Below are positions 1-12,383 of a stretch of 64,000 bases of DNA, piece after piece. Location of the stretch: the NCBI RefSeq assembly GCF_022539665.2, contig NC_081339.1, forward strand, positions 6,066,017 to 6,130,016, given 5' to 3'. Numbering within the stretch: the stretch's first letter is position 1; the number at the start of each line of letters is the position of its first letter. The stretch is from Daphnia carinata (Eukaryota > Arthropoda > Branchiopoda > Diplostraca > Daphniidae). The translations under genes were made by a program, and so were the position numbers. The notes under the pieces are model-generated. The model was not told the origin of the DNA and did not search any database. It saw only the letters and a program-made list of their open reading frames with translations.

Positions 1-1
1 G

Positions 2-2581
2 GGTACCAAAAGGAAACGATTTCCTGCCAAGGATTGGGTACCCACGGTAGTGAATCCTTCTACTAAATCACGATCCACAATGTCTACGAAATCAGAAGAT
101 GTGCCAATGCCCATCGTCTTACCAATAGCCCTGAACCAAGGCCAAGAAAACCGTCACCGTACGAAGATAATTACAAGTCATTTGAATTCAGCTGGAGATT
201 TCTACGTCCGGGTCGAATCAGCTCAAAAGACCTACCTCAATTTAATTCAGCAACTCGATAGCCATTTTTCCATGAGCTCTGAATTGCTAGAGGAGCTGGC
301 ACCAGTTGGACAAGTGTGCGCTATTAAGTTGGACGGCCAATGGAATCGTTGTCGAATTATCGGAATAGTGGACGATAAAACTGTATCTGTCCACTTGATG
401 GACGTTGGTAAAAGAGTAAATTCCACCGAACTCTATCGACTGGAACAACCACGCAAGTTCATTTGATAATCTTTACTTTTGTGAAAGTATTTAATTGTTT
501 TTAAAAATAGGATGGATGGCGACGCCAGTGCTGGCTTTACATTGCCGTTTGTGGGGTATCCGTCCAGCTGGACACGCGACCAAGTGGTCAGGATCTTCAT
601 TCGATAAGATGAAAGAAGCAATCAAGATGAGCAGTGCTCTCTTTGTGCAAGTTTATTTTATCCAGGAAGAAGAAATCGAAGACAGTGGCATATTTGCATC
701 TGTTCATTACGTCCGTTTCTATTACGAATACATCCAGCCAGGTGGACCCATGGAATTCGATCAGACATTGACGTGTTGTCTTAACGATCAGTTACTGGAA
801 CACGGACTAGCACTCAGGTAAAAATCATCAAGTGTGACATTTCATTTTGCTACATCCTTTTGTATTTTAAAGGGATCCGATGCCGGTCACTGTCCAGCCT
901 TCACCTAAATGTTGGCTGCCTAGTGTCTCTTTACCACCCGTATTAGAAAATGCCATGCCCATTTGGTTGGATGATGAAGGGTTCATCTATTTGCATCGAC
1001 CTTCTGGCCCGACTAATCACATGTCAGTCATCAAGAAATTGCTCCAATGGCATTACGATAAATCAACACCCACTGCGGACGATTTGACTCATTGGATCAA
1101 AGATGAACCATGCGTTGTCTTGTAGGTTGACATTTCAAATAACTTTTAGCGTTCAATTACCTTTTGTTCGATTTTCACGCAGGTACACCGATATGAAATG
1201 GTATAGAGCAATCGTTCAATCGTGTGATGATGAGAAGCAAACGGCTTCAGTCTTTTTCGTTGATTATGGCAATTCTCAACTGGATGTCCCTTACACGAAC
1301 ATGAGGAAATCATTGCTGTGCTACGAATATCCAATTCAAGCCACTAGATGTCGTTTGGCCAGGTTTCCTGCACCCGGTGTCAAACCAGACGAAGAGCAAT
1401 TGGCCACATTGCACGAATTACTCGTTGATAAACGAATCACAGTCACGGTGACAAACAAATCGATGGGAGGCGTAGAGCCGGTGGTTGAAATTCAATATAC
1501 CGAAACTGGAAGTCGAGTTTTAGATGAGATTTTTGATCTCTTGACGTCCGGATATAGAGATAAATCACCTTCATGCGAAATCGATGTTGTCCAAACATCA
1601 TTACCGCCTTCGCTAGCGTCTAGTGCAGCACCTACTCCGGAGCCAACTGTGCCCCTTAGCAGCGTTGATCAAGACGATTCCATTTTTGATGTGGCTTCTT
1701 CTGAGTTCTCTGACGACGTTTATCCCATTTTCAATTTTGATTTTCTTAACAGTCTCGAATTTCAAGAGATGGACCTTTATCGACCATTAATCGTGCCCAG
1801 TCGTGTTTCCTTACCTGTTTGCATTCTTTCCATCGTCGATTCAGAGGACTTTCGTGCAGTCATACAACCGACACGACACTGGTTGAAAGACAGTCCGTCT
1901 CAATGGCAGGCACAGGTGGACGGTTTTGGCCGTCTTCAAACAGAACTTCAGCGTGCCGCGCCCCTTTTCCCAGATATTGATGTCGGAGAATCAAGTAAAA
2001 TTTATTTTTCATTACCATTTGTCCTTAGTTGATTTCCTTTTTTCGTTTCATTTTAGAGAGTCCATGTGCTTGCAAGTACTCGGAAAACAATTGCTGGTAC
2101 AGGGGGAAACTTGCCGGTTATGTTGACGATGAACTGAGTATCGTCAAAGTAGAATTGGTGGACATTGGCATCACTTTGGATGTACGAAGCTGTCATGTCA
2201 AACAATTGCCAACAGAATACCTTAGTGTTAGTTGTTATAATTTTTTAAAATTTTGTTCAAATTCTATTTAAACTTTATTGCTCTTCATAGCTACCGCGTC
2301 ATTCGACAACATCCAGATTGGTTGATTCCGCCGTCTCCCCATTATATCCACCCAGTCTGGACCATTTACGGGCTTCTATGAAAAAGAACAGGCAATTTAC
2401 TGCTTTTTTCAAAGTAAATGTTTAAAACAAAAACAAATATTTGTGAAATTATATTAAATCTATGCTTCACCGCTAGATGGCTAATGATTTTTTAAAAATT
2501 TTTTAGGAGGTTAATCAGCCACATCAAATGACGTTATTTTACAGAGATAAAAACGGTAAAAATATTCCAGCCATCGAATAA
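2..2581 (+). CDS. Multi-Tudor domain protein, 3' part (5' end outside window)
   Basis: Seven exons are readable: 2-456, 511-817, 873-1121, 1183-1994, 2057-2226, 2291-2413 and 2507-2581. Three extended Tudor units are visible. The first has a WNRCRI core and the acidic patch HLMDVGK. The second has MKWYRAIV and FFVDYGNS. The third has CWYRGK and VELVDIG. Each is followed by the Leu/Cys-rich strand region that completes the nuclease-like half of an extended Tudor fold. Proteins of this type bind symmetrically dimethylated arginine on Piwi proteins in germline granules, so a piRNA-pathway role is likely but inferred. The reading frame is open at base 2, so the gene begins upstream. The join 456/511 does not keep frame with GT-AG splicing, although the homologous reading continues directly across it; a sequencing error, a missed micro-exon or a real lesion are all possible. 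An AATAAA at 2577-2582 overlaps the TAA stop. The exact orthologue (TDRD, RNF17 or Tudor type) cannot be named. Confidence 0.75.
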
Positions 2582-4041
2582 AAGAAAAGAGAGTATTTTA
2601 TGTGAGTTACCTTTTGCGAGATGTTTGGGGAAGCAGAAAATTATGGTGAATTTTTGTTTTGTTATATTCCCACAAATATTTTAACCAAGATAAAGATCAA
2701 GAGTAATGGTTTTGCTCATTTTTGTTCTTTTCCTGCAAATCCCTGATCGTTTTCGGCATGAAGAACGAAATACAGATCAAGAAACCACAATAACAAAAGT
2801 GTTACTGTGATTGGTCAGTGTGGTGAAAAATCATTTTAAATATTCCAACTGTCAGAGACTTTGTGGGTTCCCAGACAGGGACGATATGATGGATGAGTAG
2901 GTTTCCCTTTTTTTAAGTGCTCCCCTCTCTTTTTCTTTCTAGAACACTCCCCTCGGGTATCCATTCACATACCTGTATTCAGTGTCCACTACCTTTATAA
3001 TCCATTTGTTTTTCTCTTTTCTTTTTTAATTTTTCCTTGGAATAAGCAAAACAACAAAAAAAAGAGAGTAGTAATAGCCTCATGAGCATTTATTACAAGG
3101 CGATGCTACCCGCATCATCAAGCGATTCATTGGTTCCTTTAAATAACTGTATCAAGTAGACAATTGACGATGGCCTCTTAAACCTATTTTATGTTTAAGA
3201 GTTTGAAGAGCAAACATGACCAACGTGATCACGGTCTGAAATAATTTGCCAGACACGTGAAGAACATCTTCCTTTTAGAAATTCAGTACCAAGACGAGCA
3301 ACCCCGATTTTAAAAATTCACGAACGTAAATGGAAAATGAAAACCACTTCCTCGTCTTCTTTGCACGCCAATTTCGTCGCGTAGACGTCGCTCGACACGC
3401 TGACACATATTAAATAAAACGATCTGGCAACGTGCGCTTGGTTTTAGAGGGTTAGGAGAACGCCTCTTGGCATTTTTTCTTGCGATATTCCTTTAGCCTT
3501 TTTATTCCTGTGGTAGAGTGTGTTTGTGTGTGTTAGTGGGTGTGTTCCGTCCAAAGTGCCTTTTGTGTATGTCTGTGTGTGTGCCTTTTTTTTTTTCCCA
3601 CTCTTAAATCAGTTATAATCAAATCTGTTAAGATTACATGACGCCGATTTGGTTCGATAAAGAAAATGTGGCTACTTTATAAGGGAAATACCGTTGCTAT
3701 GAAGTTTGTTTGACGGTTGCCACTTCCTTGAGAGACACCTCCGGGTACACTATTGTGTTACCTTATGCCTTTACGGATGACACCTCAACTCGTTGACAAC
3801 GACGACTATCAAGTGATTCTTAAACGTTCCGCATCGATTTAATAAAGAAAAACAGGAAGAGGCCACAGGAAGGGCTGGTCCTTCCTTGTTTCTCAGTTCT
3901 TCTGCTGCCCTTATTACAGACTCTCTCAATGAGAAGTTGCTTCACTGCCTTTATACTTTTTATTTTGGTCCTGCCAAACAAGTGCCCTTGTTAGTTATTT
4001 GTAGAAGAATAGTTTTGTGGTATCAAAAAAGTGTGCTGCTC
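2582..4041. other. Intergenic region and canoe 5' flank
   Basis: No convincing coding exon is seen. The stretch holds several T-rich tracts and a short GT-rich run near 3519-3590. The last few hundred bases are presumably the promoter and 5' UTR of the afadin gene. The frame just upstream of 4042 is open but has no ATG before it. Confidence 0.5.
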
Positions 4042-7000
4042 ATGCCTGCTATGATGGAGTTTGAAGATAGGAAGTGGCGGGATAGAGAGGCTCTGAAACA
4101 CATCATCGGACAATGGAATGCCAATCGTCTAGACCTCTTTTCCCTGTCTGAACCCAATGAGGTATTTGTTAAATGCCTGAGTTATTGATTAGTCCCACAT
4201 TTAACATATGTATTCTTTTATAATGTGTGGTTGCAGGAATTTGAGTTCCACGGGGTGATGAGGTTCTACTTTCAAGACGCAGGACAGAAAATTGCCACGA
4301 AATGCATCAGGGTGTCGTCTACAGCCTCGACTCAGGCGGTGATAGAGACCCTGATTGAAAAGTTCAGGCCGGACATGAAGATGCTTCACATGGCAGCCTA
4401 CGCCCTCTACGAGATCCACCCCAACGGTGGTATAACTTGCCAATCATTTTAGTGGTTCTTTTGCACAATGTTTAAATGCCTATTTTCCTTTTTGTTTTGT
4501 ACACAAAGCAGAGGAGAGGTGCCTTGGTGCCGATGAGAAACCTTTGCTGGTCCAGTTGAACTGGCACAAGGACGACCGCGAGGGCCGTTTCCTTTTGAGA
4601 AGAGCCGACGAGAAATCGACTCTGCCGGCCCAACAGCCTCCGGAAGAATCGAGTTTCCGTCGCAAATTCTCCAAAAGAGAGAAACGCAACGCCAAGAAAG
4701 AGAACAAACTCCGCAAGTTGAAGAGTTCGGAAAACGACGGCGGTGGTTGTAACGATGGCGAAAACGGTGGCAAAAATGGAACAACAGTGGCCGAAAAGCT
4801 TTACACGGAGCTTCCGGAGACGAGTTTCACACGCTCCATCAGTAATCCGGAAGCTGTGATGCGTCGTCGTAGACAGCAAAAATTGGAACGTAAATTACAG
4901 CTTTTCCGGTCGAAAGATGGCGGCCCAGACACTGGCGGAACACTTAAAGTAAATCCTGTCAATTAAATTCTTTTAAAATAATAAATTAACATTATTTATC
5001 ATAGATTTATGGGGAGAGTTTGTGCCGTGATGTGCCGTACAAGACGCTGTTGCTGTCTGTTCGCGAAACGGCCGCCTACGTCGTTCGTGAAATGCTGGAC
5101 AAGTATGCACTGACGAGAGAGGATCCATCCAATTATTGCCTTGTCCAGGTGACGGGTGGAACTCAACCGACTGGCAATAACAACAGTGGAGGCGAGCCAC
5201 CTAGCGAGTACATCCTGGAAGACGACGAGTGTCCTTTATCAATTCTGATGAACCACACTCCAGGGACAGGTAAGAGGATGATGGCATCGATCGGTGGATC
5301 GTGAGTGTTGTCTATTTAATTGCTTTTTCTGGCTGCGTACGCGCTCGCCCAGTTGGCCGTTGCTATGGGTAACACACGCGTAACTCTGAGTGACGGATAT
5401 AAAACTCTTCTTTCTCTTTAAAGGGCAAAAGTGTGTCGCTAAGCAACGCGGCGACAAGGAAAACGGGGGGGGGGGGTTCACATTTGCAAGGGCATATCTC
5501 CTAATGGATTCAGTTGCGTCTCAGTTGCACGTCAGGTTGGACTTGTCTCTCATCCGTACAAAAAAAAAGGGAGAATTTCATCCAACGTTTGAAACCATTC
5601 ATTTTTGGGGGAGGGGTGGGGGCAGGTCTCGTCGTCAACGGAAGGAAAATGATAGGCATGTGGTCGTTTTCGGCTGGTCACCGAACACGCAACAATTCTT
5701 CTTGCAAACGCGAAATTTTACTAGGTTTCTTTTCAATGTTTGAAGTGTTGCGTATCACACCAGTTCCGATCGATATTTCGCAATATCGATGCCTTAATCC
5801 AAATTTTTCTGCATGTATTTGATCCATTTGTTTTAAATCGTCCAACAGGTCCAGTCATGTTTCACGTCAGGAGACGGCCAGCTGACAGCAATTCACAAGC
5901 TGCTCGTCGTCGTAAAAAGAAGCTCAGCGGAAGTGGAAGTCAAGGTGGAAACAACCAGAACGCCAATAGTTCCAACACTGGATCCATCGGTCGTTTGGGC
6001 GAATTGGCATCGCCGGATCAAGATCCCGAACAACGCACTTTGCCCTACTTGGTCGAATTGAATCCAGACGGAAGTGAAGTCCGTCAAGGCAATCAAGTTA
6101 GACGTCATTTCGTCTCGCCCACTGTGACGGAAGTCGGTTCGGAACGACCTGCTCCGCCACATCCGTCCTCACCTATCGCTGGTAAATAATTGCATTGCCA
6201 TCTACCGGCATTTTCCTCAATCATTTTTATTAATTTTTTTCTAGTTCCGTCTATTCAACTCTTTGGGCCGGGAATACATCCGCGTCATTGCGTACTTGCT
6301 CATACGGAAGGGATGGTGACATTGACACCCTGCAGCCCCCAAGCGGAAACTTACGTCAACGGCCAGAGACTCTGCGAGACGACCTTATTGCAACATGGAT
6401 GCGTCATTCGCTTCGGCCGAAACGCCTATCAATTCCGTTTTATCGATCCGGCTAGTGAGTTCCGCACTCCAGCCGCATCGACAGCTCTTAATTACGAACG
6501 ATTCACGGGCCAGCCCGGTGGGGGAGCTAATAGAGCGGTTTCGGCAACCCCGTCAGCTGGTAATGTTATTCCCGCTACGGCTGCTGTCGTGGCTCCACCT
6601 CCTGCTGGACCTGTTATGGTAGCTGGAACTGATCCCATTTTACCTGCCGTCCTGGAATTACCAGAAGATGTGGAAGACGCTTTCTTGCACTCGTTGATTC
6701 CAAACTTGGGTACGTGATTTTTGAATTTAAATTCCTTCAAAATTGAATTAATTTTAATTCTTCGACAGATACGAGGCAAATTGTTTTTCGATTGGCGCCC
6801 ACTTATTCGCTTTATCTGATGGCCCGTTACCGGGCATCGACTCACTTCCGACCGGAATTGAACCCGATGGAACGCGCCCAGCGATTGACGTTGACACTGA
6901 GCCGCGTCGGCGCCATGATGCAGGCCATCGTCCAGGAACGATACGCCGATCCACCATCGCTGGCCTTTTGGATGGCCAACGCATCTGAACTCCTCCATTT

Positions 7001-10000
7001 TCTCAAATCGGACCGGCACATTTGCGCCTTTTCTCTAGACGGCCAAGATTTGCTGGCCGAGGCCGTCCAAATCGCCTTCCGAAATGCCAGCGTTTGTCTG
7101 ACGTCGGAGCTTCTCCAGTCGATGCCTCCGATGTTGTCTCCTCCATCTGTGGTAAATATCTTTAAATAATTTTAATTCGATTTGAATTTTGATTGGACGT
7201 GCCAATAGGTGGTGGAAGGACAGCCAGAACAACCGGAAGAAGAAGCCGCGACGGCCCAAGTCTTGTCCGTCTTGTCGTCAACAATGGGTTTATTGCGACG
7301 TTGCCGAGTTAATGCGGCTCTGACGATCCAGTTGTTTTCTCAACTCTTTCACGCCTTGAATGCGGCGTTGTTCAATCGCTTGGTCGGACTCGATTCGCCA
7401 CGTTTGCCCGCTTCGGCATCACACCATCTTCTACCACCACCAGGTGCCAATCTTTGCTCCCGTCAGTGGGGCCTTGCACTTAGCAGACGACTGAGACGTT
7501 TGGAAGCTTGGGCCGAACGTCAGGGACTTGAATTAGCTGCCGATTGTCACTTGGGTAATTCAAATTTTAGGTCATAATCAATTTTAACTAACTAATTTTG
7601 AATGTTTGGAAATAGCACGGGTGATGCAAGCGGCCCATTTACTCCAGTCGCCTAAAAACACGGCCGAGCAATTGATAGAAACTGCCTCTTCGTGTTTCAA
7701 GCTCAATTCGTTGCAGTTGAGAGCCTTGCTGGAACGTTATAGACCTTCCCCGCAAGATGGCGAACCGGCTAATGCAATTCCGCCGCAATTGATTCAACAT
7801 ATTGTGCGCGTAGCCGAAGGTACAGCAGACGAACTTCAGCTGGCTGATGGTCGTCCTCTTCGACTGGACGAAGATTCCCAGTTGGCCGTTCCGTTTCTAT
7901 TACCGGACGACGGATACTCTTGTGACGTCATGCGGGGCATCCCCACCGGATTGATGGAAGTCCTCGGTCCGCTCCAGCAGGCCGGCCTTTGCCGTCTGAC
8001 TCCGCAACCGACTTCGTCCGGCTTATGGACCATTTACATGGGAGAAGGCGGATCGACTCCGGTGGTTGTCTCCCCGCAACAACAACATCATCCCGTCCGT
8101 GCACCTTCAGCTGCTGGTGAAGCCAATCAATCGTACCCGCCACAGCAGCAACAGCAGCCTGAACTGCAATTATTGCAATTACGCAAGGCTAGTGATTCCA
8201 TGGGTTTGAGCATCGTGGCCGCCAGAGGCACTGGCCAACAACAATTAGGCATTTACATTAAATCTGTTGTCAAAGGTTAGTAAGTTTTTCAATTTTAAGG
8301 GACTTGGATTTAATTCTTTTTTAATGTTCCAGGAGGATCGGCTGATATCGATGGCCGTTTACAGGCTGGGGATCAATTATTGTCCGTCGATGGCTACAGT
8401 CTTGTTGGAATTACGCAGGATAGAGCAGCAGAGATTTTGATGAGAACCAGCCATACGGTTCGCCTGGAGGTTGCCAAACAAGCTGCCATGTTCCATGGAT
8501 TGGCAACGTTACTCAGTCAACCGTCACCGACTTCAACCGTTTCGCGTTCCACATTGTCGCTTAATAAAACGGATCCCGTCCAACAACAACGTCGCCCACC
8601 TTTACCGCAACAACAACAACAGCAGCAGCCACCGTTCCAGGAACGACTGGTCGATTGGGATCGTCCTCCCACGTCGCATCGAATGAATTCCAACAGCAGT
8701 CCGAGTTTGGTCGCGCAGAACGAACCCCATCAACATCAACAGTCCATGGGTCAAGGCCGTCCCGTCCAACAGACGGCACCACAGTTGCGCAACGCGAATT
8801 CTCGATCGGTGCCTGCCCTTCACAACAGCGAACCCAATGTTGGCATGATGAATCAATCGCAGGAAGGGATCCATCATTTCCAGACTGAACAACAACAACA
8901 ACAGTTTTACGCTCAGCAGCAACAACAGCAACAACAAAGAGCCATGATGAATCAACGTGCGATGTCGGCTCAGCTGCTGTCTCAACCGCGCTATCCTAAT
9001 CCTCCGCAACAAGCGACGGAACCGACCAGTCCGACTCGTACAACCGCCACGCAACAAGTACAGGCAACCCGCTCTCGTTCTGTACAGAATCTCAGTGAAA
9101 ATCAACAAAGAGGATCGACGACAACCTTGAGAGCTCGCCATCCATCGGATGAACGTCAATATCAGAATATTGCCCTTTATCAACAACAACAACAGCAGCA
9201 ACAACAATTGCAATATTCCGGACAAGGTCCTAGGCCCCAGTATGCCCAACAACTTCCTCCTCCTCCACAACAGCAGCAACAACCAAGGGGGTTATTAAGT
9301 CCAGTTAATCGGACATCAGGAGTTGTTGTTCCGGCATCCGTAGCTCATCTGCGTCATCCGTCCATGTCTCAACAACAGCAAAATAGCGAATCGCCTCCAC
9401 CGCCCCCTCCTCCGCCCGTCTCTACGCATCCTCTGGTAGCTGCAGCGGCGGCATCTACCGGCCAACTACAACAACAGCAGAATCCGTGGGAAAAAGAGGA
9501 GAAGGAAAGAGAGACGGCCATGAGGCGGCAGGAAGCTGCCCGTCAGTGGATGGAGGAACAAATCGACGAGCTGGAATCGACGGCCAACCGGACGCCGAAA
9601 CAAGAAGAACAGCTGAGAGCCTTGAAACTGGAAATGGAATTCCGCAAACGGGCCATGGAAGCGGCCGAAGAGGAAGACGACGATGATGGTGAAGCAACAG
9701 GCGATCGACGCGGAATGCTTCGCCTTGTCCAAGAAGATTTGGAACGAGCTAGGCAATGGCGGCTAGAGAAACAGCAGCAAGTTCAGCAACCACAACCACC
9801 GCAGCAACAACACCAACAGGTGATGACCATGACCAACGGGATGAACAACAATAACACAGCAACAGTGCCGGATCAGGAACGTATGCGTAAGATTGAGGCG
9901 TTCCAGCGAAAGCAACGCGAATTGGAAGCCACTCAAGCGGCCGAGGAACGCATCATCCGAGAAGCTCAAAGACGTAAAGAAGAGGACGTGCACCGACATC

Positions 10001-10732
10001 AACAGATGCAGCATCAACAACAATGGAGACCCACATCTGGAACACACGTTTCAGGTCCACCTCCATCTCTCATGCCTGGTGGTCAAAGATTGGAAAGTGC
10101 CACTCTTCAGTCGTCCTCAATGGATTCCCAGCACACGTCTTCCTCGTCCAGCACAGTAACATCGACCACAACCAAAAGAGTCTCTTTCTTCCAGGAAACG
10201 ACTCAGTCAGAAAACAAGAACAGCCGCGAAGATCCTGATGTAAAACAGAATAACCCTTTATTGTTTGATCGTTTTAATAATGTTCTTTTTGTTATTGATA
10301 GGCCTTTATTCTCGAAGCGGAAAACATGTTGGCCAACACGCCACCAAAGTCGTCTGCTAGTAGTAGCACCAATATTGACCAACTGTTGTTGACTGGGATA
10401 AGCACGCCTGGCGTTATAGGGTCTCAAGAAGTGTATCGCGATCCCAGATTGAAACGGCTGGCTGAGCAACAACAGCAACAGAAGACTCAATTGAAACCTG
10501 GTCCTGAAAAGTTGACATTTCAAGAGAAAATGAAAATGTTTGCTTTGGAAAGCGGGGAACAAGCAACTCCAAAGGACAAATCTAAAATATCTAAAGCCCA
10601 GTAAGTGGCACCTTCTGCTGTAAGGAAACAAACGTTTTACATGTCAGGAGACATTTGATTCATGTTCTTGTATTTTGCAGGAGAGAAATTGAGTTGAAAC
10701 CCAGTCTGACGAGTGAAAAAACCAGCAATTGA
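4042..10732 (+). CDS. cno: Afadin / canoe, adherens-junction scaffold
   Basis: Twelve exons join in frame: 4042-4161, 4237-4429, 4512-4948, 5005-5269, 5849-6181, 6245-6709, 6769-7151, 7209-7554, 7616-8275, 8333-10239, 10302-10600 and 10681-10732. They give 1819 residues. Domains in order: RA1 about 41-135 (EFHGVMRFYF, CLGADEKPLLVQLNW); RA2 about 250-345 (GGTLKIYGESLCRDVPYKT); FHA about 400-515 (LPYLVELNPDGS, LFGPGIHPRHC); DIL/dilute about 595-960 (MARYRASTHF, FWMANASELLHFL); PDZ about 1030-1115 (GLSIVAARG, DQLLSVDG). A long Gln-rich, coiled-coil-forming tail follows, ending with the conserved SKAQREIE block. Afadin links Ras/Rap1, nectins and actin at adherens junctions. The start is the first ATG in the open frame and lies beside the family's usual N-terminus (REALKHIIGQWN). 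The CAA/CAG runs at 8.6-9.5 kb encode polyglutamine tracts and are likely length-variable. Confidence 0.96.
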
Positions 10733-12383
10733 TGCAAGTATTCTTACTCCACTTTTTCCAAGTATTGATTCCATCCACACACAAAAATGAGCAACTTTTT
10801 TTTCCAATTCAGTTTTATATTTATCCTGGACAGATTTATGTTTAGGCTATCTGCTGCTAATATTTGAACAAAATCTCTGTAGCCTTTTCTCAACTCTCGG
10901 TTTCCAGTTTTTCCCAAAAGGCAGACTTCCTTGTCAGTTTGCTTTATTCCAGGCTTTCGAAACAAACTTCTTTTATGTATAGCAAATACTTTTCGTGTTG
11001 ACTTGTGCAGAAACTGCAGCTTGGAAGTCCTTGTTTCCTTTCCGACGACCAATTATTATTCATTTCTGTTTTGGCAGCACTCCCTTCCTCGTCTTTAATG
11101 TTCGCTATAGAACGAACGTTCGAAAAAGAAAGACAACACAAGCTATTTACTTTCTTTCGTGTATTTTTAAGATTACCACTTTTCCCCACTTGTATTGCTA
11201 GAGGAAAAACTTCTACAGGTTGTTAGTTTTTTTTCTCCCCACAACTATCCTGACGATTTGACGTAAAATTGTAATAAAAAAACGAGTAGGTCGTTTGTTA
11301 AAATCTCGAAAATGCGGCTAATATTGCGCAGGAATAGCTACCCTTTCTGAATCTTTTTTTTCTTTACACATCTCGTCTGTATTTTGCTAGAGCGAACAAG
11401 AAATACATTAGACAACGTTTGGACAATTTAGTAATGAATTCTGTTTTAGGTTGAATGTACGAAATCGCAAGGTCAACTTTGGTTATTGGTCGTGCATATC
11501 AATTGAGACTGTTAGCAAAGGTTTCTGGGTTATTCCTTGTTTGTATCTTTACAGAGTCGGCCATTATGGGCATCTCTCGAGTGCATCACTAAAATGTGGA
11601 ATTTGAGTTTGGAATTTGATACTCCCGCTCAAAAATTGGCGGTGTGGCAAGTTCCTCTTGGCTCGTACATTTAACTCTGAACGTTTCTTTCCTATTTTTT
11701 CAACGAGACCAGGAATTACGAAACGATCCGTGAATGTAGCTGTAGTTTCGATATTCTATTTACACTGGTCATGAAAAATAGAAAGCCCAAGTTCGTAAGG
11801 GAGAGGGAAAATGGATGGCAAATGACGCGCCTTGTCACTGAAGTTGCGTGGGTTTGTCTTACAAATGGGAAAGAAGACGAAAACGACCAACGAATTCCGG
11901 AAGAAATTGCAATGAGAAATAGTCACTGAAATGCTTTTTATAAAGTTCTCCCTCATTTATCCTACATAATTGGTTTTCCGTTCGAAAATCATAAAGAAAA
12001 CAATGAGCAACAACTTTCGCTACAATTTTTGTTTTTGAGTCAAATTTTCCAGGGTTACTTTAAGTTAAACGTTACACGGGAAGTTGTTACACACATCAAA
12101 GTCACACGTACAGGTAAACGTAACAGAATTAAAAGGCTGGGTATTTTAAATAAGATTTCAAGAGGGCAGATTTAAACGGGAGGGGAGCAAATTTAAAAAG
12201 GTCGGTAAAAACAAAAAGAAAAATTAATATGTATATAATAATCCAATTCAGCAGTTCACCCAATTCTTCAAAATGACGACAAATGTTCTTCGCTTTGGTA
12301 CCATCGGTAAAGAAATACACCAACTCGATGGCGGACAGGTGGTGGATACGGCAGTTGATGTAAAAAATGGTTTCTTTTGTTGT
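10733..12383. other. canoe 3' UTR and convergent intergenic region
   Basis: The segment after the canoe stop has no conserved reading frame. An AATAAA at 11273-11278 is a plausible poly(A) signal for canoe. The right part should contain the 3' UTR of the SH3BGR-like gene on the other strand. Nothing else recognisable is seen. Confidence 0.5.

Noticed and set aside
4449-4879. Several 97-135 codon minus-strand frames
   Set aside because: They are shadows of canoe exon 3, which has unmistakable RA-domain and linker coding.
8602-9282. 226-codon minus-strand frame with many leucines
   Set aside because: It is the antisense of CAA/CAG glutamine repeats in the canoe exon.
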